Source: Cohaesibacter intestini (GTDB lineage Bacteria > Pseudomonadota > Alphaproteobacteria > Rhizobiales > Cohaesibacteraceae). Taken from it: a DNA stretch of 64,000 nt. Of the stretch, positions 1-8,900 are shown piece by piece. Position numbers and translations under genes: made by a program. Position 1 is the first letter of the stretch. Each line of letters starts with the position of its first letter. The DNA is taken from assembly GCF_003324485.1 (NCBI RefSeq), contig NZ_QODK01000007.1, forward strand, positions 123,535 through 187,534. The letters are read 5' to 3'. The notes beneath the pieces are model-generated. The model was given only the letters and a program-made list of their open reading frames with translations, had not been told where the DNA came from and did not search any database.

Positions 1-1380
1 GCTGTCCTGATGGTCACGATGCCCTCAGGGGGTGGGGCCTTTGCTGTGGGCTTGTCGCTATTCGGTGCTGCTGTTACCACCTTTTTCAATGCCCGATCCA
101 AAGCCTCTTCCCTGACACAGGATATCAGTGCGGTTGCATTGGCCTCACAGGTTGCGCTGATCGTCTATATGTTTGCCAATCATCCCTATCAGATCGACTG
201 GCACATGTATTTCTTTGCATCCCTTGCTGTGCTGGCAGGGTGGTGCAGCTGGCGTGTGGTAATTATCGGGTCCGCAGTGGTGGCTGTGCATCATCTGGCG
301 CTGAACTTTCTGTACCCGATGGCCGTTTTCCCCGATGGCGGCGACTTTGTGCGCGTGCTGATGCATGCGGGCATTCTGATCCTTCAGGCCTCGGTTCTGG
401 TCTGGCTGACAGCCAAGCTGAGCACGGCCATTTCGGCGGCCCACAAGGCCATCGAGAAAGCAGAGGCAGCACAGGCGGAAAGCGTGAGCCTTGCAGATCA
501 GCAGAAGGTTGCGCAAAGCCGTGAATTGTCTCGCAGTCAATCCATCGATCAGTTGATTAGCGAGTTCCAGGACAGCATTAGCGAAGCCCTTGATCATGTG
601 GTCAAAACCGCCGATGGCATGAAAGTAACCTCGCATGAGCTGACCCAGAAAGCCCAACAGACCCTTGGTCAGTCCCGCGAAGTTGCGGATGCCTCCACCG
701 AAGCAACAGACAATGTGCAGACCGTTGCTGCAGCGGCAGAGGAATTGTCAGCATCGATCACCCAGATTTCCGGTCAGGTTCAGGAAACCCAGCGTGTGGT
801 CATTCGCACCACAGAAGCGGCCCAGTCAACCAACGAAAAAGTGGCCAGCCTTGACAGCGCCGCGCAACGGATCGGACAGGTTGTCACTCTCATCAAGGAC
901 ATTGCTGAGCAGACCAACCTTCTGGCGCTCAATGCGACCATCGAGGCGGCCCGTGCTGGGGAAATGGGCAAGGGATTTGCCGTTGTTGCGGCAGAAGTCA
1001 AGGAGCTGGCAACCCAGACATCGAAGGCGACCGAAGAGATCGCTACGCAGATCTCTGACATCCAGATATCGACCAAGGATGCCGTGCAGGCCATTGAGAG
1101 CATTGCCAACACCATGCAGGAAGTCAACAACTTCACCTCTTCGATCGCTGCTGCCGTCGACCAGCAAGGGGGCGCGACGATGGAAATCAGTTCCTCGGTG
1201 CAACGCGCTGCGGCGGGCACTGCGGCGGTGGATGCCAACATCGATGACGTCACGGCGTCGCTGTCTTCCACGTCGGACACGGCAAACCACGTCCTTGAAG
1301 CATCTGACGGTGTTTCGCGGGATACAGAATCCCTGCGTGCCAAGATCAGTCAGTTCCTCAACGACGTGCGGGCAGCCTGA
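1..1380 (+). CDS. methyl-accepting chemotaxis protein, 5' truncated by window edge
   Basis: Chemoreceptor that would signal to CheA/CheW from the inner membrane. The frame is open back to base 1 (an ATG lies at 10), so the true start is probably outside the window. The first ~145 visible residues hold several hydrophobic membrane segments with little room for a periplasmic domain, so sensing may be intramembrane. A coiled coil follows, and then the conserved cytoplasmic hairpin tip at about residues 296-330 ([21 protein letters not shown], followed by GKGFAVVA), which binds CheA/CheW in this family. No C-terminal NWETF-like CheR tether is seen; the protein ends in NDVRAA. No other che gene is adjacent, so it is probably an orphan receptor. 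The ligand is unknown. The family call is very secure. Confidence 0.93.
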   Translation, partial: AVLMVTMPSGGGAFAVGLSLFGAAVTTFFNARSKASSLTQDISAVALASQVALIVYMFANHPYQIDWHMYFFASLAVLAGWCSWRVVIIGSAVVAVHHLALNFLYPMAVFPDGGDFVRVLMHAGILILQASVLVWLTAKLSTAISAAHKAIEKAEAAQAESVSLADQQKVAQSRELSRSQSIDQLISEFQDSISEALDHVVKTADGMKVTSHELTQKAQQTLGQSREVADASTEATDNVQTVAAAAEELSASITQISGQVQETQRVVIRTTEAAQSTNEKVASLDSAAQRIGQVVTLIKDIAEQTNLLALNATIEAARAGEMGKGFAVVAAEVKELATQTSKATEEIATQISDIQISTKDAVQAIESIANTMQEVNNFTSSIAAAVDQQGGATMEISSSVQRAAAGTAAVDANIDDVTASLSSTSDTANHVLEASDGVSRDTESLRAKISQFLNDVRAA

Positions 1381-1404
1381 TTGATTGTCTATGAGACAAG
1401 AACG

Positions 1405-1435
1405 AAAAAGGGGAGATCATCGATCTCCCCTTTTT
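1405..1435. terminator. bidirectional rho-independent terminator
   Basis: Perfect 9-bp stem (ggggagatc / gatctcccc) with a 3-base loop, preceded by five A and followed by five T. It can therefore terminate both the chemoreceptor gene on the plus strand and the convergent TRAP operon on the minus strand, which stops at 1464. Confidence 0.9.
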
Positions 1436-1463
1436 GCGTCAGCCTTTGCTGCCCTGCCCTTGT

Positions 1464-2744
1464 CTAGCGCATCAACTGGTAGGGGATGTAAAGGGCGAGG
1501 TCTTTCCAGAACCACAGCAGGCATGCCATCGCCAGCATGATGCAGGCAAAGGGAATGGCTCCCTTGGCAACGTCTTTCAGGGGCGCACGCCCGACAGCCT
1601 GAATGACAAACAGGTTCATCCCAACCGGCGGGGTGATCAGAGCTGTCTCGATCAGGACAACAAAGAAGATGCCGAACCAGATCGGATCGATGCCGGTATT
1701 GAGCACAGCGGGCAGCAGCACCGGCACCATGATCAGCAGCATGGAGAGGGATTCAAGAAAGAAGCCCATGATCAGCAGCACGCAACCGACGGCCAGAATG
1801 AACTGCCCCGGCACGCTGATATTCTCGGTCAGGAAGGCACTGATCGATTGCGGGATCAGATAGAGGGTGATGGCGTAGGAGAAAACCTTGGCGCCAGCGA
1901 CAATGATCAACACCATCACGGTGGTGCGCAGCGATGATTCAACCGCTTCCTTCAGTTTCGCCCAGTTCATGCGCCCCATGGCAAAGGTAATGATCAGCGC
2001 CATGACGAAGCCCAGACCAGCACTTTCAGATGGTGTCGCAATCCCTGCATAGATCGAGCCGACGATGGCGACGGCCAACAGGATGGTCGGCGAAGCAAGG
2101 ATCGAAGCTTGAAGGCTCTCGGACCAGCTGGCCTTGGCTTCCGGCTGGTAAGCGTTGGAAAAGCGCGAATAGAGAATGCCATAGACAATGAAGGCAACAG
2201 CAAGGAACAAGCCCGGACCAATCCCCGCAAGAAACAGGGTCGGGATCGAGCTTTCGGTGATCACACCATAGACGATCAGCGGTATTGAGGGCGGGATCAG
2301 AATGCCCAAAGTGCCACCGGCGGCCAACATGCCATAGACCAAGGGCCGGTCGTAGCCACGCTTGGTCATTTCAGGGATTGCAACGGTGCCGATGGTGGCG
2401 GCAGTGGCCACAGAAGAGCCGGAAATGGCGGAAAAAAGCGTGCAGGACAAAATGGTTGCGACCCCAAGGCCGCCGGGCCAGTGACCGACCCAACTCTGCA
2501 CCGCGGCATAGATATCGCGTCCGACGCCCCCCTTCAAAAGGATGTTCGACATCAACAGGAACATTGGCACGGCAAGCAGCTCGAAACTGTCCATGGCCCC
2601 ATGCAGCCGCTGCGGTACAGCGACCATCGGAAAGCCCTTCAAGGCGAGCAGAATGATACCGAGTCCACCAAGGGCGAAAGCCACCGGGGTGCGCAACAAA
2701 AGGAGCGCCATCAAGGCAATCAGGATCAGGGCAGCTTCCATCAA
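1464..2744 (-). CDS. dctM: TRAP transporter large permease, DctM family
   Basis: Large membrane subunit of a tripartite ATP-independent periplasmic transporter. It couples sodium or proton flow to uptake of a carboxylate delivered by the DctP binding protein. The 426 residues and about 12 hydrophobic helices match the usual DctM size. Family hallmarks are visible: the N-terminal LLLLRTPVAFALGGLG stretch and the ILIPPSIPLIVYG and ALITPPVGMNLFVIQ hairpin-loop motifs. The start overlaps the end of the small permease by 4 bases (ATGA), so the two are translationally coupled. The substrate cannot be read from this subunit. Confidence 0.95.
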   Translation of the reverse strand: MMEAALILIALMALLLLRTPVAFALGGLGIILLALKGFPMVAVPQRLHGAMDSFELLAVPMFLLMSNILLKGGVGRDIYAAVQSWVGHWPGGLGVATILSCTLFSAISGSSVATAATIGTVAIPEMTKRGYDRPLVYGMLAAGGTLGILIPPSIPLIVYGVITESSIPTLFLAGIGPGLFLAVAFIVYGILYSRFSNAYQPEAKASWSESLQASILASPTILLAVAIVGSIYAGIATPSESAGLGFVMALIITFAMGRMNWAKLKEAVESSLRTTVMVLIIVAGAKVFSYAITLYLIPQSISAFLTENISVPGQFILAVGCVLLIMGFFLESLSMLLIMVPVLLPAVLNTGIDPIWFGIFFVVLIETALITPPVGMNLFVIQAVGRAPLKDVAKGAIPFACIMLAMACLLWFWKDLALYIPYQLMR

Positions 2745-3250
2745 TGGGCTCCTTCCATGATGTCATCTTCAGGTATTTGTCCGGTCCAGACCCGATAAAG
2801 CTCAACCGCGCCCTGCAGAAGCAGCAACAGACTGCCAACCCAGACCGGGGCATGGGTCAAAGCCTTTGGTGGCGCCAGATAGGTGTCGGTGGTGTGACCG
2901 GCCAGTGTCTCCTTGAGCCAAAGCTCAAAGCCGAAATAGCCCGCCGTGATGGCGAACAGGAACAGCATCACGATGGCGATTGTCTCGGCTACCTTGCGGC
3001 GCAGCGTGCTGGGGTTGCGCAGAATGAGGTCGATGGTCACCATCTCACGATGTTTGAGCACATAGGCGGCGGCAAGATAGACCACCCAGACCTGCAGCAC
3101 CCGGCTGACTTCATCCACCCAGATGGTCGGCGCGTTGAACACATAGCGCATGACAACCTCGAAGGTGATGAACAAGCCAACGGCAAACAGAGCCCAGGCA
3201 CTGATCTTTCCGGCAATTTCGGAAAGGCCATCGATGACTTTGATGATCAT
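2741..3250 (-). CDS. dctQ: TRAP transporter small permease, DctQ family
   Basis: Four-helix small membrane subunit that pairs with DctM. It has 169 residues with helices near 15-35, 50-65, 88-110 and 130-150. The family motif VMRYVFNAPTIWVDEVSR follows the first helix. It lies between dctP and dctM in the usual order, 128 bases after the end of dctP, and a strong hairpin sits in that gap. Confidence 0.93.
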   Translation of the reverse strand: MIIKVIDGLSEIAGKISAWALFAVGLFITFEVVMRYVFNAPTIWVDEVSRVLQVWVVYLAAAYVLKHREMVTIDLILRNPSTLRRKVAETIAIVMLFLFAITAGYFGFELWLKETLAGHTTDTYLAPPKALTHAPVWVGSLLLLLQGAVELYRVWTGQIPEDDIMEGAH

Positions 3251-3331
3251 GGCGCACTCCCTCTTTATCTGGCGACTTATTTGGCGTCTGGCATTTGGAT
3301 TGTTTCAAATGGCGGGGTCTTGTAACAGGAA

Positions 3332-3352
3332 AAGCGGCGCACCGCGCCGCTT
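3332..3352 (-). terminator. stem-loop between dctP and dctQ, probable partial terminator or mRNA stabiliser
   Basis: Perfect 9-bp GC-rich stem (aagcggcgc / gcgccgctt, loop acc), followed on the minus strand by a short T-rich run. Such hairpins after binding-protein genes commonly raise binding-protein mRNA relative to the permeases; that role here is inferred. Confidence 0.6.
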
Positions 3353-3378
3353 CCCCCAGATCGGAATGGATGGGCCGG

Positions 3379-4368
3379 TTACTTCGCGGCTTTCACCGCG
3401 GCAACGGCTGCAGCGCCAACATCGCCGGTTTCGTCGATGAAACGCTGAACCACACCGGCGGTCGCCTCAACCCAAGCAGCGCGCTGGGCGTCGGACAGTT
3501 CGACAACGGTCATCTTGTCTTTCATTTCAGCCACGGTTTGCGCTTCTTCGGCATAGATTTCATCACGCAGCAACTGCTCGACTTCCTTGGCGGCGTCATC
3601 GATGATCGCTTTGTGCTCATCAGACAGACCGTTATAGAAATCGTTGTTGATGATGGCAACAAACTCGATGGCCGCATCGAAGGTCAGGGTCATGTGGTCC
3701 ATCACTTCGTAGAGCTTGCGGGACTTCACCGCCGAAGCACCGGTCATGCCCACATCAACAGCGCCCTGCTGGTAGGCCAGAAACTGCTTGGAGCCGGACA
3801 TCAGGGTCGGTGCGCCGCCAAGCGCTTCAACGGTCCAACCATGAACCTTGCCGTAGGTACGAACCTTCTTGTTCTTGATGTCGGCAGGAACTGCGATGGC
3901 TGACTCATTGTTGAGATAGATATTGCGACCGAATGCCTGCCACCAAAGCACCTTGTTGTTGGTTTCCTTCAGGATTGCGCCATCGATGGTTTTGCGCAAC
4001 TCGGAGCCCGGAGCAACAGCCGCGCGGATGTGAGCCTCCCCGTCGAAGATGAAGGGAATGGCCACCACGTCTACGGCTGGCACGGACCCGGCGAAGCGTC
4101 CGATGAAGGCAGACCCGGCTTCAATGGCCCCAGAGCCAACCGCGCCGGGGACTTCCTTGTCCTTGAACAGCTGGGCGGAGGGGAAGAGCTGAATTTCAAG
4201 ATCACCACCGGATTTTTCCTCGACGATCTTGGCGAAGGCTTTCCAGTTTTTGCCCAGAGAATGGGTTTCTGGCAATTGCAAGGTAACGCGAATTGTTTCG
4301 GCCAAGGATGCGGTCGGCGCGGCGGCAATCACGAGGGCTGCTGCGGCACCCATCAACCAGTTTTTCAT
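3379..4368 (-). CDS. dctP: TRAP transporter substrate-binding protein, DctP family
   Basis: Periplasmic binding protein of the TRAP system. A Sec signal peptide covers residues 1-23 (cleavage after SLAE), and the mature protein is a standard 300-residue DctP fold. Family motifs include LQLPETHSLGKNWKAFAK at the N-terminus, the region around NKKVRTYGKVHGWTVEALGG, and the following GAVDVGMTG segment. The carboxylate-binding Arg of the family is plausibly in KVRTYG. The binding protein is first in the operon and is followed by a hairpin. The closest substrate class (C4-dicarboxylate, keto acid, sugar acid) is not resolved. Confidence 0.93.
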   Translation of the reverse strand: MKNWLMGAAAALVIAAAPTASLAETIRVTLQLPETHSLGKNWKAFAKIVEEKSGGDLEIQLFPSAQLFKDKEVPGAVGSGAIEAGSAFIGRFAGSVPAVDVVAIPFIFDGEAHIRAAVAPGSELRKTIDGAILKETNNKVLWWQAFGRNIYLNNESAIAVPADIKNKKVRTYGKVHGWTVEALGGAPTLMSGSKQFLAYQQGAVDVGMTGASAVKSRKLYEVMDHMTLTFDAAIEFVAIINNDFYNGLSDEHKAIIDDAAKEVEQLLRDEIYAEEAQTVAEMKDKMTVVELSDAQRAAWVEATAGVVQRFIDETGDVGAAAVAAVKAAK

Positions 4369-4480
4369 GCGGAGTTTCCCCTATCTGTTTTTAATTTACG
4401 CACAAACTAGCAAAATTCTTCAGGCTTTGGGAACTATTTGGAAAAATGAAGTGTGGATACAATATTTAAATTTCCGATTG

Positions 4481-4497
4481 TGATATCAATCATATCA
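4481..4497. promoter_or_regulatory. candidate operator upstream of the TRAP operon
   Basis: Perfect inverted repeat TGATAT-N5-ATATCA about 115 bases upstream of dctP, in the AT-rich intergenic region. No cognate regulator gene is adjacent, so its function is only suggested. Confidence 0.35.
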
Positions 4498-4590
4498 TCC
4501 CCCGCAATGATCGCGGCTGTGCGGTGTAGGGAGCGGATGAGGGATAAACAGCGGGCCACCAGACAGACACGCTGTCTGATGACCCGACCT

Positions 4591-4612
4591 GGCGATCAGT
4601 TGCCTGATCGCC
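4591..4612 (-). terminator. hairpin downstream of the 4637-10843 operon
   Basis: Perfect 9-bp stem ggcgatcag / ctgatcgcc with a 4-base loop just after the stop at 4637. A second short hairpin lies at about 4563-4578. There is no T tract, so termination is likely but not certain. Confidence 0.45.
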
Positions 4613-4636
4613 GCGGGAGGTTCCCCTTGCCTGCCT

Positions 4637-5161
4637 CTAATATTTCAAAGGATCATGGAACGTCTCCATATGGGCGCGCACCCAGTCGAGAGGGTCCTGC
4701 ACATCAGGCGAAGGCTGGGTTGGTGCCTCCTCGCCCGTCACGTCTAGTGGGGCTTCGCGGGTTTGCCCATCGACCCAATCGTCGCCTTGCCCATAGATCG
4801 GACGATCATTGGGTTGCGAGGGTGCCTGACGTCCGGACGGATAGCCGGGATAGATCCATTTGCTGTGGGCCCAGCCTTCAAGGCCGCCTTGTGTGCGGAC
4901 GTAATACCAAACCCCGTCGGCATCCAGAACATCAAGGATGGTGTTCGGTGCCATGCGGGCCAGTGGCCGGGACTTGGATGAGGGATATTGTCGCAGGGTG
5001 AGAAAATTGTCGCCATAGGGGTTCAAGCCACCGACATAGTCGGCATTGGCTGGAAGCGGAAGGGCCCAACTGAAAACCAGCGATGCGGTGGCAAACAGAA
5101 AGCTTCCAATAACGAGGCGACGGTTGATCGCATGGCCGTGTGGTTCTGGCATTGTCATCAC
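4637..5161 (-). CDS. exported SH3-domain protein
   Basis: A 174-residue protein with an N-terminal membrane or signal segment (residues 14-40, ending PANAD), then a bacterial SH3-like fold at about residues 50-104 with the characteristic LRQYPSSKS, VWYYVRTQGGLEGWAHS and WI elements. A Pro/Asp-rich tail follows. Bacterial SH3 domains usually bind peptidoglycan or act as targeting modules in the periplasm. It is last in a three-gene minus-strand operon, 8 bases after its neighbour, so it probably works with the two exported proteins upstream. The first three possible starts (M1, M2, M4) cannot be separated. Confidence 0.75.
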   Translation of the reverse strand: MMTMPEPHGHAINRRLVIGSFLFATASLVFSWALPLPANADYVGGLNPYGDNFLTLRQYPSSKSRPLARMAPNTILDVLDADGVWYYVRTQGGLEGWAHSKWIYPGYPSGRQAPSQPNDRPIYGQGDDWVDGQTREAPLDVTGEEAPTQPSPDVQDPLDWVRAHMETFHDPLKY

Positions 5162-5169
5162 ATCCTCTC

Positions 5170-5916
5170 CTACTCGAAGCCTTTTTGCATTTCTTGCAGC
5201 AGATCCTGCATGTCCTTGTCTGCATCCTTGTCGACATTCTTCTCTGCGGAGGTGTCTGGCTTCTCTGCGGAGGTGTCTGGCGCATCGCCCGGTGGGGGTG
5301 CGGCGGCAGAGCTTGGTGGTTCGGTTTTGCTGAACAGATCCGCGCCCGGGCCTTCAAACGAAACGAAACCGGACGGACCGAACAAGGCTGCAAAAGGGTC
5401 CTGATCGGATGGCAACAGGGAGAAGGCCGAAATCAGCGCCAATCCGTCCGGTGTTCGGATGATAACCGTGCGGCCACTGACTGGCAGCAGCCCTCCGGCG
5501 CGCAGATCGATATGACCGTCGACATCTTCGCCCGCCACTTCGAAGCGCCCGGACTGCATGGCAAAGGGCGCGCGCCGCGTCACTTGTTTCAGAAAGCCGT
5601 CGGCGACAATATCGGCGCTTTTCCGCTGCATGGCATCAAGGTGATCGCCTTTGAGCGGATCATAGCCAAGGAAAGAAACGGTCACCGCAATGAGACCGGA
5701 TTCCCTTGGCACCGGATCCCAGCTTTTGGCCCGGAAATGCCAAACCTCGATGGCTGCGTCCTCACGGGTATCCACCTTCCAGCCCCGTTCTGGCAAATGG
5801 ACACCAATGCCGCTGGTGCCCAGCTCGATGGCGCCAACCTGGCTCCATCCCGCCATCAGTGCCCACGCCAAGCCCGCCAAAGCAACTATGGCCATTTGTC
5901 TGAAAGTCTGTCTCAT
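5170..5916 (-). CDS. hypothetical exported protein
   Basis: I do not recognise a family. The chosen ATG at 5916 has a purine-rich RBS (GAGAGATGG) and gives 248 residues. The longer open frame to 5967 would overlap the upstream gene. A signal peptide covers about residues 1-28 (ending QVGA). The central region (residues 29-185) is a mixed alpha/beta domain with HLPERGWKVDTRE near its start. The last ~60 residues are Pro/Ala/Asp-rich and contain a duplicated PDTSAEK heptapeptide from a 21-base tandem repeat. The gene begins 13 bases after the giant exported protein ends, so the two are co-transcribed. Confidence 0.7.
   Translation of the reverse strand: MRQTFRQMAIVALAGLAWALMAGWSQVGAIELGTSGIGVHLPERGWKVDTREDAAIEVWHFRAKSWDPVPRESGLIAVTVSFLGYDPLKGDHLDAMQRKSADIVADGFLKQVTRRAPFAMQSGRFEVAGEDVDGHIDLRAGGLLPVSGRTVIIRTPDGLALISAFSLLPSDQDPFAALFGPSGFVSFEGPGADLFSKTEPPSSAAAPPPGDAPDTSAEKPDTSAEKNVDKDADKDMQDLLQEMQKGFE
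5240..5281. repeat. 21-bp tandem duplication within coding sequence
   Basis: Two identical, adjacent copies of a 21-base unit beginning ttctctgcggaggtgtctgg, in frame, encode PDTSAEK twice in the low-complexity tail of the 5170-5916 protein. This is a typical slippage site. Confidence 0.9.
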
Positions 5917-5929
5917 GTTCCACCATCTC

Positions 5930-8900
5930 TCATTGTTTGCTTGCGGTGAGTCGGAAACGCTTGCCACCGTCCCGCTCTGTCATGACCAAGGCAATGGCCC
6001 CTTGTTGCAGTGTGCCGGTGACATCCACGTCCCCCGCATAGCCATAGGAGGCGCTGTAGCGGAAGGAGGCGTTGAAGCGTCCATTTTCCAGTCTTGCCGA
6101 GAATTGGCCACGGGCCTGATAATTGTTTGTGCTCAAGCTGCCGCTGATCTGATCGCCTTTCACCTTGATCGTCACGGTGGGCCGGACGTCGCTCATATAG
6201 GCAAAGCTGCCCCGATAGGTGCCGTCATGCTGTTTGTTCGCCTCGTCGTCTTTCACCCGACGTGCTGCAAATTTGAAGTGGTCCTTTTGCTTGTTGGCCG
6301 GACCAATGTCGCCGCTGATCTGGTCCTTGGTCACCGTGCCCGTCATCCGCATCGAAACCGTCTGACCACCGGGGCCATGCAGGGTGAAAGTCTGATCGAA
6401 CCGGCCATTGCGGACCGTCGTCTGGAAGCTGTGCGATACATTGCCGTGACTGATGCGGAACTTGCATGTCAGACGGTTGCCGCTTCTTTCGAACTCAATG
6501 GGCTTTTCCCCCGGTGCAAGGCGGCTCGAAATGGCGATTTCGCCTTTATAGCGTCCATCCTCTGCGACGCCCGTATCCCCTCTTGTGCCGCGGGTGTTTG
6601 ATGGTGCGGTTTCGAAGGGATTGGACGCTTCGTGGTTTTCCCCGTCCGTCTCCGGCTTGCCAAACGGGTTGGTATTTGGAACCGTTTTTGTTGTCCCATT
6701 TCGTGTTTGTGGGCTTGTTGGAGTGTCGGTTGACGGGCTCCACGGATCATCCTTGGCCTTGCTATCGGACGGGGGTTGGTCTGGCTGTTTGCTTTGGGTC
6801 TGGTTTCGGATTGCAGATTGGTTGACCGCCGTCTCAAATGGACTCTTGGTCTTGCTGGCGGAGAGTTTTCTCTTCAGAGTCGCGATCTGCTGCTGCCTTT
6901 CCTTGTCTGGGCATAGAGAAACACTTTGCTGGAAACTGGCGAGCGCTTGCTGATTTTGCCCCAGCTGCAAGGCATTGAGGCCATCGCTCCATTTGGTCCG
7001 CGCCTGCTGATAGCGTGCATTGCCGTTTGCACAGGGGTTGGCAGCCTTGATTTTTGCGGCTTCCTCACGGTCTTTTTTCTGCTGCATCAGGGTCTGCAGC
7101 TTGGTGCGCATTTGCTCCATCATCGATTGCCGTTTGGCATCGGGACAAAGCGCGAGGCTTTCCTGCAAATGGGCAATGGCGCGGGGATAGTCGCGGCGAC
7201 CTGCACTTTGCAAGCCCTCCGTCCACATATATTCCGCTGCCTTGCGCTCGGAGGAACCCGATTTGCAGCTTTGGACTGGAGCCACGGGCTTTGGTGGTTC
7301 AGGCGTTGGGGACGGGGCGGAGGCGTGGTCGACAGGCTTGTCTGTCGGTTTTGTTTTCGTTGGACCAAGCAATTTCTTGCGCAGACCTTCCACCATCTGT
7401 TGCCGTTTTGGGTCAGAACAAAGTGCAAGGCTCGCCTCGAAATGGGCAAAGGCGCGGTCATAGTCGGACTGGCTGACAGCGCTCAGTGCCGTCTGCCACA
7501 TTTGGGCCGCAGCCTTGTGCTGATTGCTGCCCGGCGCGCAAGGGTCAACCGGCGGCTTTGGAGGGTTCGTCGGATTGGCAATGGTGGTTTGCGGATCTCT
7601 GGCACCTTGCTTGTCGCCCTCTTTCTTAGACGACTTGTCGTCCGCACTGGAGGTGGCCGAACTGGTGGTCGTTGGAGGCTTGCCTTTGGTCTTTGCTTTG
7701 TCAGGAGTCGTCTTTGCTGACGGATCAGGCTTTTTGCCCTTGTCCGGCTTTGTTTTTTTGTTGTTGATGCTCGGTTTAACTGGCTTTTTCAAGAAGGAAA
7801 CGGAGGTGTTGGCGCTCGCCAACGCCTTGCCGTTGCGATCAAGGATTGTCAAACGGATCGCAGACGTTCCAGCCTCCGAGCGCGTCAGGGTCGGCCAGGA
7901 GCCGGCCGGATTCGACAGACTGTCTCCCTCCCCCCCTTGCCAGCGCCATTTGATGGCGTCCGGCTTCTTGCCGGAGCCGAAGTCGGCGGACAGGTCAATG
8001 GCCTCGCCCACATAAAAGGTGGTCGGGGTGGCATCAATCAGGCCTTTTGATTTCGCATCCCAGATTTTGATTGGAGGACCTCGCCTTTTGGCCTTGATCG
8101 TCAGGGCTATGGTCGCGAAGTGATATGCTTTGCTGACCGAAGCGAGCCTGTCACCCGTCGCAGCCAGCGCCACATCGGCGGCAACCGGCACCGTTTCTCC
8201 GGTTCCTCCGGTAAAGGACAGGCTTCTGCTCGTGTTGCTCTTGTCTTTGCGGTCAGATTGTTGGCGATTGGCTTCTGGCGGGTCAGGCCATTGGACCGCG
8301 ATATAGCGATCCTCAAGATCCGGGCTGGCGGTGAGAGAGGCCGTGACGCTCTGGCCCGCTGCGGCTGCCTTGGCCGGACTGAACTGCAGATCGAAGGTCG
8401 GGATCAGGACCTTCAGTTGCGCTATCTGGCTTTTGACCGTCTCGCTGCCGTTGGAAATTTCGGCCCAGATTTTGACCGGGCCCGGACGGGTGAAGGTCAC
8501 CTTGCTGCGACCATCGCTCGAGACGGCGGGATCGAAGGACAGCGCAGGGCTTGATTTCCAAGCGTAACGAACCTTGGCTGGCGGCAGCAGGTCTTCAGTA
8601 TCGTCGGCAGCACCAATATAGATTTCACCGGCTTTGGATTCGGGAACAGCAACCCCGGATGTCTCAAAGGTCGGAGCTGCCACCGACAGGCTGTGGCTTT
8701 GGCCCAAATAGGCGCCATCCTTGCCAAAACCAAGGGAAATGGCGGGTCCTGTGCCGCTGATCGTCACTGACGGCTTGTCAGGTTTGGTGGATTCTTTATC
8801 CTTTTGCGGTTGGGTCCGGTCGTCCTCGTCAACTTCTGGCTCGTCAATTTCCGGTTCGGTTTGCGCGTCCCCGGTTTTAAAGGGATCGCTCCCCTTGTCA

